Below are positions 1-5,862 of a stretch of DNA of 7,343 nucleotides, one piece after another; within the stretch, counting starts at the first letter, position 1; each line of letters starts with the position of its first letter. This DNA comes from an uncultured Streptococcus sp. GTDB taxonomy: Bacteria > Bacillota > Bacilli > Lactobacillales > Streptococcaceae. The position numbers and the translations under genes were made by a program. The stretch lies in assembly GCA_905373305.1 (NCBI GenBank), contig CAJPSM010000062.1:1-7343 (forward strand). Direction: 5' to 3'. The notes under the pieces were generated by a model. The model did not search any database. It saw nothing but the letters and a program-made list of their open reading frames with translations, and had not been told where the DNA came from.

Positions 1-2028
1 ATCGCGCGTTATCGAAAGGACATGACTGGTAGTCTGGATGAGGTGGCGATTAAGGCCATTATCGACTTGGATAAAAGTCTGACAAATCTCAATGACCGCA
101 AGGAAGCTGTTTTGGCTAAGATTCAAGAACAAGGCAAGCTGACCAAGGAATTGGAAGAAGCTATCCTCGCAGCTGAGAAATTAGCAGATGTAGAGGAACT
201 CTATCTTCCTTATAAGGAAAAGCGTAGGACCAAGGCAACTATTGCCCGTGAAGCTGGACTCTTTCCTCTTGCTCGCTTGATTTTGCAGAATGTAGATGGC
301 TTAGAGAAAGAAGCTGAGAAGTTTGTCTGTGAAGGATTTGCGACTGGTCAAGAAGCCTTGACTGGTGCAGTTGATATCTTGGTAGAAGCCCTATCTGAAG
401 ATGTCAATCTACGTGCTATGACCTATCAGGAAGTGTTGAGACACTCTAAAATCACTTCGCAGGTCAAGGATGCAAGTCTTGATGAAAAACAAGTATTTCA
501 GATTTATTATGATTTTTCAGAGACAGTTAGTAATATGCAAGGCTATCGTACCTTGGCACTCAATCGTGGTGAGAAACTAGGTGTCTTAAAAGTCGGATTT
601 GAACATGCGACAGACCGTATTCTATCTTTCTTCTCTGCTCGTTTCAAGGTAAAAAATGCCTATATAGATGAAGTTGTTCAACAGTCAGTTAAGAAAAAGG
701 TCTTGCCTGCTATCGAACGACGCATTCGGACAGAATTGACTGAGAAAGCAGAAGAAGGGGCTATCCAACTCTTTTCTGACAACCTGCGCAATCTCCTCTT
801 GCTTGCTCCGCTGAAAGGGCGCGTGGTTCTAGGATTTGACCCTGCTTTTCGTACAGGGGCCAAGCTAGCTGTTGTTGATGCAACAGGGAAAATGCTGACA
901 AATCAGGTCATTTATCCTGTCAAACCAGCCTCCGCTCGTCAAATCGAAGAAGCCAAGAAAGATTTGGCCGATCTGATTGGCCAGTATGGCGTAGAAATCA
1001 TTGCCATTGGAAATGGTACTGCAAGCCGAGAGAGTGAAGCTTTTGTGGCGGAAGTTCTGAAAGATTTTCCTGAAGTCAGCTATGTTATCGTCAATGAAAG
1101 TGGTGCTTCTGTCTACTCTGCTAGCGACCTTGCTCGTCAGGAGTTTCCAGACTTGACCGTTGAAAAACGCTCGGCTATCTCTATCGCCCGTCGTTTGCAA
1201 GATCCCCTTGCCGAATTGGTTAAAATTGATCCTAAGTCAATCGGTGTCGGGCAATACCAGCACGATGTTAGTCAGAAGAAACTGTCTGAAAGTCTGGACT
1301 TTGTCGTTGATACGGTGGTTAACCAGGTTGGCGTCAATGTCAATACAGCCAGCCCAGCACTTCTCTCCCATGTAGCTGGACTCAATAAAACTATCTCTGA
1401 AAATATTGTCAAATACCGTGAGGAAGAAGGAAAAATCACTTCACGCGATCAAATCAAGAAGGTTCCTCGCCTCGGTGCCAAAGCCTTTGAGCAGGCAGCT
1501 GGTTTCCTCCGTATTCCGGAAAGTAGCAATATCCTCGATAATACTGGAGTTCACCCAGAAAACTATGGTGCAGTCAAGGAGCTCTTCAAACGCTTGGATA
1601 TCAAGGACTTAAATGAAGAAGCCCAAAATAAGCTTAAGTCCCTTTCTGTCAAGGAAATGGCGCAAGAACTAGACCTCGGTCCAGAAACCCTTAAAGATAT
1701 CATTGCTGATCTTCTCAAACCGGGTCGAGATTTCCGTGATTCTTTTGATGCTCCAGTTCTCCGTCAAGATGTTCTGGATATCAAGGATCTTGTTGTCGGA
1801 CAGAAGCTGGAGGGTGTGGTGCGGAATGTCGTTGACTTCGGTGCCTTCGTTGATATCGGGATTCATGAGGATGGCTTGATTCATATTTCCCATATGAGTA
1901 GTAAATTTATTAAACACCCGAGCCAAGTGGTGTCAGTCGGAGATTTGGTAACGGTTTGGGTTAAGAAAATAGATACTGAACGTGAAAAAGTCAATCTGTC
2001 GCTCCTAGCTCCAGATGAATCTAACTGA
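1..2028 (+). CDS. tex: Transcription accessory protein Tex (5'-truncated by window edge)
   Basis: Tex is a conserved nucleic-acid-binding protein linked to transcription and, in pneumococcus, to fitness and toxin expression; it acts in the cytoplasm. The frame is open from base 1 (codons IARYRKD precede the first visible Met at 22), and full-length Tex begins about 35 residues earlier, so that Met is internal. The fragment is 675 codons of an expected 700-710. Visible in order are a helical N-terminal region, a YqgF/RNase-H-like domain starting near 823 (GFDPAFRTGAK), tandem helix-hairpin-helix segments at about 1318-1527 (VNTASPALLSHVAGL, then VPRLGAKAFEQAAGFLRI), a LDNTGVHPENY segment near 1537, and a C-terminal S1 RNA-binding domain at about 1786-2010 (GVVRNVVDFGAFVDIG, DGLIHISHMS). 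There is no frameshift. The stop overlaps the next gene, suggesting co-transcription and coupled translation. Confidence 0.96.
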   Translation: MARYRKDMTGSLDEVAIKAIIDLDKSLTNLNDRKEAVLAKIQEQGKLTKELEEAILAAEKLADVEELYLPYKEKRRTKATIAREAGLFPLARLILQNVDGLEKEAEKFVCEGFATGQEALTGAVDILVEALSEDVNLRAMTYQEVLRHSKITSQVKDASLDEKQVFQIYYDFSETVSNMQGYRTLALNRGEKLGVLKVGFEHATDRILSFFSARFKVKNAYIDEVVQQSVKKKVLPAIERRIRTELTEKAEEGAIQLFSDNLRNLLLLAPLKGRVVLGFDPAFRTGAKLAVVDATGKMLTNQVIYPVKPASARQIEEAKKDLADLIGQYGVEIIAIGNGTASRESEAFVAEVLKDFPEVSYVIVNESGASVYSASDLARQEFPDLTVEKRSAISIARRLQDPLAELVKIDPKSIGVGQYQHDVSQKKLSESLDFVVDTVVNQVGVNVNTASPALLSHVAGLNKTISENIVKYREEEGKITSRDQIKKVPRLGAKAFEQAAGFLRIPESSNILDNTGVHPENYGAVKELFKRLDIKDLNEEAQNKLKSLSVKEMAQELDLGPETLKDIIADLLKPGRDFRDSFDAPVLRQDVLDIKDLVVGQKLEGVVRNVVDFGAFVDIGIHEDGLIHISHMSSKFIKHPSQVVSVGDLVTVWVKKIDTEREKVNLSLLAPDESN

Positions 2029-2458
2029 GTACGTTCAGTCTGTTTCCCTCGAAGACTTTGGTAGACCTTTCACACACCAAGCCCAGTGGAATTCTCGTCT
2101 GCGAACGACAGGTGGACGATTTTTCCCCAAGGATGGGCATTTGGATTTTAATCCCAAGGTTTATAATGAACTAGGTTTGGAAGTCTTTCGCAAAATCGTG
2201 CGCCATGAACTCTGTCACTATCACCTTTATTTTCAGAAAAAAGGTTATCGCCATAAGGACCGAGATTTTAAGGAACTGTTGAAAGAAGTGGATGGGCTAC
2301 GCTTTGTTCCACCTTTGAAAGACAAAAATACCTACCTAGTCTATCAGTGCCAATCTTGCCAGCAAAGTTATCAGCGTAAGAGAAGAATTGATACCAAACG
2401 CTATCGCTGTGGAGCTTGTCGAGGTAAACTCGTCATCATAAATCGGCCTAAGGACTGA
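2015..2458 (+). CDS. SprT-like zinc metalloprotein (YdcK/SprT family)
   Basis: This is a 147-aa SprT-like protein. Family members carry a zincin-type metalloprotease fold; the eukaryotic relative Spartan cleaves DNA-protein crosslinks, but the substrate of the streptococcal proteins is not established. The zinc site HELCH is at residues 64-68 (H64, E65, H68), with H80 a likely third ligand. A C-terminal zinc ribbon is formed by C112-x2-C115 and C132-x2-C135. The start at 2015 is chosen because the N-terminus (MNLTEYVQSVSLEDFGRPF) matches the usual family start. It has no clear Shine-Dalgarno sequence, lies 14 bp inside the 3' end of tex, and is therefore probably translated by coupling to tex. 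The stop at 2456-2458 closes just before the promoter of the PspC-domain gene. The protein appears intact. Confidence 0.92.
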   Translation: MNLTEYVQSVSLEDFGRPFTHQAQWNSRLRTTGGRFFPKDGHLDFNPKVYNELGLEVFRKIVRHELCHYHLYFQKKGYRHKDRDFKELLKEVDGLRFVPPLKDKNTYLVYQCQSCQQSYQRKRRIDTKRYRCGACRGKLVIINRPKD

Positions 2459-2477
2459 TGCTCTTGGTCTCGTTTTA

Positions 2478-2486
2478 TGCTATACT
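2478..2486 (+). promoter_or_regulatory. Extended -10 promoter for the PspC-domain gene
   Basis: TG-C-TATACT (TG at 2478-2479, hexamer 2481-2486) is an extended -10 element matching 5 of 6 bases of TATAAT. No good -35 is visible 16-18 bp upstream, where the end of sprT lies; extended -10 promoters often do without one. Transcription would start near 2493, leaving a leader of about 25 nt that contains the ribosome binding site AAAGAGGA at about 2503-2510. Confidence 0.6.
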
Positions 2487-2517
2487 ACTTGTAAGAATAC
2501 CGAAAGAGGAACCAATC

Positions 2518-2790
2518 ATGAATACAAAATTTTATAAAATGAGACGAAATCGTATGGTGTCAGGAGTTTTAGCCGGTCTATCAGACAAGTGGAAACTTGA
2601 CGTAACCCTAGTCCGCTTTCTCTTTGTCATTTTTACCATATCAAATTTTGGGATTGGCGTGATTATTTACATTATCCTCGCCTCTATCCTGCCAACTAAG
2701 GAAGAGATCGAAGCAGAAATGTACGGAACAGGACCACGCAAGCGTAAGGAAGCTCAAGCCATTGAAGACAATGATGGCTGGTTTTGGTGA
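2518..2790 (+). CDS. PspC-domain (phage-shock-protein C-like) small membrane protein
   Basis: This is a 90-aa protein with a PspC domain; the name refers to phage shock protein C, not the pneumococcal surface adhesin PspC. Residues 7-35 carry the domain signature (MVSGVLAGLSDKWKLD followed by VTLVRFLF). One hydrophobic segment at about 33-58 should be a transmembrane helix, followed by a charged tail (RKRKEAQ, EDNDGWFW). PspC-domain proteins sense or respond to membrane stress in some bacteria; the function in streptococci is unknown. The start at 2518 is preferred over the in-frame ATG at 2458 because AAAGAGGA lies 7 nt upstream, the PspC motif begins right after it, and the extended -10 at 2478-2486 would place transcription start downstream of the earlier ATG. 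A strong terminator follows at 2854. Confidence 0.88.
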   Translation: MNTKFYKMRRNRMVSGVLAGLSDKWKLDVTLVRFLFVIFTISNFGIGVIIYIILASILPTKEEIEAEMYGTGPRKRKEAQAIEDNDGWFW

Positions 2791-2853
2791 GATTTAACAG
2801 GGAAAATTTATTATTTGCACTATGTCACTTAAAAGAAGTAGCATAAATGACTG

Positions 2854-2889
2854 AAAATCCCTTGTGGTTATTTAGCCACAAGGGATTTT
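2854..2889. terminator. Bidirectional intrinsic terminator between convergent genes
   Basis: A perfect 14-bp inverted repeat pairs AAAATCCCTTGTGG (2854-2867) with CCACAAGGGATTTT (2876-2889) around an 8-nt loop. The A/T ends of the stem give a U-rich 3' side on both strands. It lies 63 bp after the PspC-gene stop and 5 bp beyond the ATPase stop, so it probably ends transcription from both sides. Confidence 0.9.
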
Positions 2890-2894
2890 GATAT

Positions 2895-3545
2895 TTAAGT
2901 ATATTCTTTTCCATCTTGAGAGAGATGAATTACCTGATCAGCCATTTTCCAAATACTAGGATTGTGAGTTGCGATGATAATTGTTCTATTAGCATTACGA
3001 AGTTCAAGGAGAATTTCCATAATTTCCTTGGAATTTTTTGGATCTAGCGAGGCGGTAGGCTCATCGGCTAAAATTAAAGGAGGATCTTTCAGGATAATCT
3101 TAGCAAGCGCTACGCGTTGAGCTTCACCACCAGATAATTCATAGATTTTTTGGTTGAGACTTAGATAATCTAGTCTGACAGCTTGTAGTGCTTGAAGAAG
3201 AAGTCTCTCTTTTTCTTGTTTCTTGTTCTTTTTTTTACCAATCAGTCCCAGCTCAAGGTTTTCTCGAATGGTCTGACTTTCTAATAGTCCGAAGTTCTGG
3301 AAGAGATAACCTAGCTCGTTACGATAGAATTCCTCATTTTTTAGTGAAGTCAAAGACTTTTCTTTGTAAACGATTTCTCCTTTGTCGAAAGTCTCTAGTT
3401 TTGCAAGCATATTGAGCAAAGTGGTTTTTCCACAACCACTGTCTCCTATCAAAGCATACACCATACCACTTTGAAAATTCAGATTCAAGTCTGAAAAAAT
3501 AATACGAGAACCAAATTGTTTCCAAATATGTTGCAATTCAATCAT
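2895..3545 (-). CDS. ABC transporter ATP-binding protein, lactococcin 972-type export/immunity partner
   Basis: This 216-aa nucleotide-binding subunit would power the permease encoded just upstream, on the cytoplasmic face of the membrane. All core motifs are intact: Walker A GDSGCGKT (residues 34-41), Q-loop Q83, signature LSGGE (137-141), Walker B LILADEP (157-163, D161 and E162), and H-loop H194. It belongs to the MacB/LolD-like class of short ATPases paired with FtsX-type permeases; the pairing with a bacteriocin-associated permease points to the lactococcin 972 group. A lysine-rich stretch (GKKKNKKQEKE, about 103-113) is AT-rich coding. The start at 3545 is chosen over an in-frame ATG 17 codons upstream because AAAGGAGG sits 5 nt before it and the family N-terminus (MIELQHIWKQFG) begins there. 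One nucleotide separates it from the permease stop, implying coupled translation. The transported substrate is not known. Confidence 0.9.
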   Translation of the reverse strand: MIELQHIWKQFGSRIIFSDLNLNFQSGMVYALIGDSGCGKTTLLNMLAKLETFDKGEIVYKEKSLTSLKNEEFYRNELGYLFQNFGLLESQTIRENLELGLIGKKKNKKQEKERLLLQALQAVRLDYLSLNQKIYELSGGEAQRVALAKIILKDPPLILADEPTASLDPKNSKEIMEILLELRNANRTIIIATHNPSIWKMADQVIHLSQDGKEYT

Positions 3546-3546
3546 G

Positions 3547-5541
3547 CTATCCTCCTTTGATAATGCTAACATAGGTTTTGCTTTCCTTCTTATCAAAGAT
3601 CTTCAATAGAAGAACGGCTAAACTTAAAAAGCTGAAAAATAGGATCAGGGTAATCCAGATATTCTTAGAAATAATGAAAGCTAGACCACTTCCGAGAAAG
3701 AGAGCTATTATTTGAGAAGTGATATATCTACGGTGTAATTCAAAGAAATAATAGCCTGCTATTTTTTTCAAGAATATGGTTTTGCGAAAGGCTTCAAAAT
3801 AGAGCAGATTTAAACTTGTAAACAGCAAAATTGAAGTCAAAATAGCAAACATAGCACTTGCTAAGTTACTAAAAATTTCGATTTTAATTTTTTGATTTAA
3901 CTGGAGATAGGTTTCCCTAGCAGACGATAGCCCTGAGACCATTTGATCAAGTTGATAGTGTTTCAAAAGTTCTTGTGTCTGGTGGAGGTCTGTAAAATAG
4001 AGATATTCTAGATTTGTAAACCAGAAGATGGAGGAAGCCTTACCAAGTGCTTTAGGAGAAAGCACAAGAAAGATGGGATTTGATAACCATTGATCATAAG
4101 CGATATGGGTGGTATTATAGAGAAATACATCATTATTTTGATTGGTATAAGCTATACTAACTTCGACAGTTTGATTAGACTTGCTACTGTATAATCGGTT
4201 GGTTAACTCTTGTTGCAAGGTTGATTTTATATCTTTTTCATTTTTTTGTAGTTCTTCTGGGAGTATGGCAAGGATCTGTCCATCTTTGAGGGTGTTGATT
4301 TTTTGAAAGGTTTCTGATGATAAGTCCATATCTTCCTTTTGGAAGTAGCTGGGCGTGACGTAGAGAATATTTTTTCCTTCCAAGTCATAGGGATTTTGTT
4401 CAGAATCATTATGAGTTGAAAGAGAATGTTTTATAGCTTGAATAGCGAGATTATGTTTGACTAGAAAGGCATTTCCATTTTCTAAAGAATATTGAATAAA
4501 GTCAAACCATTTATCAGCATTTGTCTGCAGTTCATCTAAATTCTTCATCTGACTGGAACGCCCTGTTTGAAGAGTAACAACATTGGAGCGTTGTTCCCAA
4601 GTAGCTTGTCCAGCCTCATTTTTCTCAAGTATATGATAGTAAGTAGACATACGTCCAAATCCTACAATAACCAGTAGAATGGCAAGTACCTGACCAAAGT
4701 AGAGAATGCGTAGAATTGACTTGATTGGTAATTTTCCTTTGATGATAGAGAGGAGATGGACTTTTTTTAAAGAAATGGTAAAAAGAAAGGCAATTAGAAG
4801 ACTAAGTAAGAGAAGTAGGCTATTGTAAAGAATAAAAAGTATTCCTAGAAAAGTCTGAACTTCATAAGGATATCCCAAGGAAATGAGCAAGATACATGCT
4901 ATCAGCAAAGCAGGTAGACCAAAAAGAAGGATATCAAGTCCGTCTCTTGCGAGAGAACGAAAGAAGAGATAGCTCAGCCGCTCTCCATAAATCAATCTAA
5001 TCCCTGACTGAGAAAGAGATTGAATCTGACCGATAACAATTAAAGCTAAGAAAGTCAGCAAAAAGATTAACATACTGATGAGCTGATCAGGTTGGGTAAA
5101 GAGGGCAAGTACAAAGGATACTCTGTCATTTTCAAATGCATTCGCTTTTTCTAGTCCAAGTTCTTTCAGATGAGTGGCCAATTCTTGACTAGTTAGGGAT
5201 CCGCTGATAATATTGTAGTTGTTGAGAAGATCGCTTTTGCGAATGCTTTCTTGACTTGCTGGAGGCATCCAGTCTGGGAGTTTCCCATCTCCAAAAACTT
5301 CGTAGTAAGTTTGTGATTTTCCATCACTATCTACTTCCCAAATGGTTCTTGCGATAAGACTATTATGTTTCCTAGCAAGGCTGTCTAATTCTTGTTTGAG
5401 GGTAGTATAATCGACTTGACCACTGAGTACAGCCACACCTGGAAATAGGCGTTGAGGAAGAGCTTCTTTCCAAAAGGACAGAGTGGCAATGAGGAAGAAA
5501 GTTAAAAGAAGATTGCTGATGAAGAGAAAAACACGTTTCAT
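3547..5541 (-). CDS. Bacteriocin-associated integral membrane protein (lactococcin 972 immunity/MacB-like permease)
   Basis: This 664-aa polytopic membrane protein is the likely permease of the operon. Hydrophobic segments lie at about residues 5-24, 152-171, 203-223, 231-257, 280-296, 557-581, 606-625 and 628-647. The first could be a signal anchor. A soluble region spans about 25-150, and a large, probably extracellular domain spans about 300-555. Short FtsX-like coupling segments follow membrane helices (GIRLIYGERLS near 180; FLKKIAGY near 590). This layout and length fit the family found next to lactococcin 972-type bacteriocins and thought to give immunity or export; the assignment is by recognition, without an alignment. 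The start has AAAGAGG 5 nt upstream. The C-terminus (IIKGG) is encoded by the Shine-Dalgarno of the ATPase gene. The gene is AT-rich (hand counts 30% and 38% in two 60-bp samples). No bacteriocin gene is seen beside it. Confidence 0.82.
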   Translation of the reverse strand: MKRVFLFISNLLLTFFLIATLSFWKEALPQRLFPGVAVLSGQVDYTTLKQELDSLARKHNSLIARTIWEVDSDGKSQTYYEVFGDGKLPDWMPPASQESIRKSDLLNNYNIISGSLTSQELATHLKELGLEKANAFENDRVSFVLALFTQPDQLISMLIFLLTFLALIVIGQIQSLSQSGIRLIYGERLSYLFFRSLARDGLDILLFGLPALLIACILLISLGYPYEVQTFLGILFILYNSLLLLLSLLIAFLFTISLKKVHLLSIIKGKLPIKSILRILYFGQVLAILLVIVGFGRMSTYYHILEKNEAGQATWEQRSNVVTLQTGRSSQMKNLDELQTNADKWFDFIQYSLENGNAFLVKHNLAIQAIKHSLSTHNDSEQNPYDLEGKNILYVTPSYFQKEDMDLSSETFQKINTLKDGQILAILPEELQKNEKDIKSTLQQELTNRLYSSKSNQTVEVSIAYTNQNNDVFLYNTTHIAYDQWLSNPIFLVLSPKALGKASSIFWFTNLEYLYFTDLHQTQELLKHYQLDQMVSGLSSARETYLQLNQKIKIEIFSNLASAMFAILTSILLFTSLNLLYFEAFRKTIFLKKIAGYYFFELHRRYITSQIIALFLGSGLAFIISKNIWITLILFFSFLSLAVLLLKIFDKKESKTYVSIIKGG

Positions 5542-5546
5542 AGGAA

Positions 5547-5565
5547 CCTCTTTCTAAAAAAGAGG
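5547..5565 (-). promoter_or_regulatory. Alternative hairpin covering the permease Shine-Dalgarno sequence
   Basis: On the minus strand CCTCTTT (5565-5559) can pair with AAAGAGG (5553-5547) around a 5-nt loop, a perfect 7-bp stem. AAAGAGG is the ribosome binding site of the permease gene (5 nt before ATG at 5541). The left arm shares four bases (5562-5565) with the right arm of the terminator hairpin, so the two structures exclude each other. A regulatory role is inferred, not shown. Confidence 0.45.
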
Positions 5566-5581
5566 GAGCTGAACCTCCCTC
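5556..5581 (-). terminator. Intrinsic terminator in the permease leader (possible attenuator)
   Basis: On the minus strand GAGGGAG (5581-5575), a 6-nt loop, and CTCCCTC (5568-5562) form a 7-bp GC-rich stem directly followed by six T residues (5561-5556). It ends only 2 nt before the AAAGAAAGAGG-like ribosome binding region and 14 nt before the permease start. It therefore sits between any upstream promoter and the ABC operon. It either ends a now-unseen upstream gene with partial read-through, or works as a conditional attenuator. No T-run follows on the + strand. Confidence 0.75.
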
Positions 5582-5756
5582 CTTATAGCAGTGATACGAA
5601 TGATAGTTTAGCACCTTTAAAAATAATTAGCAGAAAGCCAATTCTTTTACAAGATGTTAAAGAAAGCCTTTTCATAACTTAATTTTACTATTTTTTTAAG
5701 AATAAAACAAGCAATGACAGGACTTCTTATAGTAGCCATTTTCAAAAAAATTCTTC
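5582..5756. other. Divergent intergenic region with no convincing gene
   Basis: This AT-rich spacer forms most of the leader region of the minus-strand ABC operon. Two overlapping 30-codon minus-strand frames exist (5583-5675 and 5647-5739), but neither has a good ribosome binding site. The octamer GGCTTTCT occurs twice on the minus strand (complement at 5632-5639 and 5661-5668), 29 bp apart. No lactococcin 972-like precursor, transposase fragment, BOX element or tRNA is recognisable. A candidate minus-strand promoter lies at 5682-5710. Confidence 0.5.
5682..5710 (-). promoter_or_regulatory. Candidate promoter for the minus-strand ABC operon
   Basis: On the minus strand TTGTTT (5710-5705) and TAAAAT (5687-5682) are separated by 17 bp. 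They match 3 of 6 and 5 of 6 bases of the -35 and -10 consensus. Transcription would start near 5675, giving a leader of about 135 nt that includes the terminator at 5556-5581. The AT-rich background makes chance matches likely, so this is only a candidate. Confidence 0.4.
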
Positions 5757-5778
5757 AATCTTACAAAAATGTAAGATT
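5757..5778. promoter_or_regulatory. BceR-type response-regulator operator (main site)
   Basis: AATCTTACA-AAAA-TGTAAGATT is a perfect 9-bp inverted repeat around four A residues. Its core TTACA-N4-TGTAA fits the TNACA-N4-TGTAA motif described for BceR-like response regulators, which switch on bceAB-type transporters in Firmicutes. It lies about 100 bp before the small gene that opens the bceAB-like operon, upstream of the putative promoter, as expected for an activator site. The cognate two-component system is not in the window. Confidence 0.72.
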
Positions 5779-5789
5779 AAAGTCTCTTT

Positions 5790-5799
5790 TGTAAGGTTA
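5790..5799 (+). promoter_or_regulatory. Secondary half-site of the BceR-type operator
   Basis: TGTAAGGTTA repeats 9 of 10 bases of TGTAAGATTA at 5770-5779, displaced by exactly 20 bp, about two helical turns on the same DNA face. The opposite arm is degenerate (AGTCT at 5781-5785). BceR-like regulators in Bacillus subtilis are known to use a main site plus a weaker downstream site, which this layout resembles. Confidence 0.5.
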
Positions 5800-5822
5800 G
5801 GTTATGGCAGGCCGTCTTTTTT

Positions 5823-5831
5823 TGCGATAAA
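5823..5831 (+). promoter_or_regulatory. Candidate extended -10 of the bceAB-like operon
   Basis: TG-C-GATAAA has the TGn extension and 4 of 6 matches to TATAAT. No good -35 is present about 17 bp upstream, as often seen at activator-dependent promoters. The upstream operator and its half-site lie on the correct side. Transcription would start around 5838, leaving a 25-nt leader with AAAGGAG at 5850-5856. Confidence 0.35.
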
Positions 5832-5862
5832 CTAGACTCATAAAGAACAAAGGAGTAAAACC

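Noticed and set aside
22..24. ATG at 22 as the start of Tex
   Set aside because: The frame is open to base 1 with typical Tex residues (IARYRKD), so the gene begins before the window.
2458..2517. N-terminal extension of the PspC-domain protein from the ATG at 2458
   Set aside because: No ribosome binding site; the predicted promoter lies inside it; the ATG at 2518 has AAAGAGGA and precedes the conserved domain directly.
3546..3596. Seventeen-residue N-terminal extension of the minus-strand ATPase
   Set aside because: It would overlap the permease gene, lacks a ribosome binding site, and the ATG at 3545 has AAAGGAGG and the normal family N-terminus.
5372..5614. 80-aa minus-strand GTG-initiated frame overlapping the permease start, considered as a bacteriocin precursor
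   Set aside because: It reads out of frame through the permease gene, has no ribosome binding site, no signal peptide and no lactococcin 972-like features.
5624..5652. Second minus-strand promoter (TTGTAA, 17 bp, TAATTA)
   Set aside because: The -10 matches only 2 of 6 consensus bases (4 of 6 with an 18-bp spacer) in AT-rich DNA; too weak to annotate.
5542..5660. T-box or other known riboswitch in the permease leader
   Set aside because: No T-box sequence or specifier-like stem, and no aptamer motif recognised; only the terminator and competing hairpin are supported.
5647..5739. 30-codon minus-strand frame (MATIRSPVIACF...) as a small peptide gene
   Set aside because: No usable ribosome binding site, overlaps another short frame, and sits across the candidate promoter; not supported.
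5582..5862. BOX, RUP or insertion-sequence remnant in the divergent intergenic region
   Set aside because: No recognisable BOX or RUP core, no terminal inverted repeat pair and no target duplication was seen by eye.
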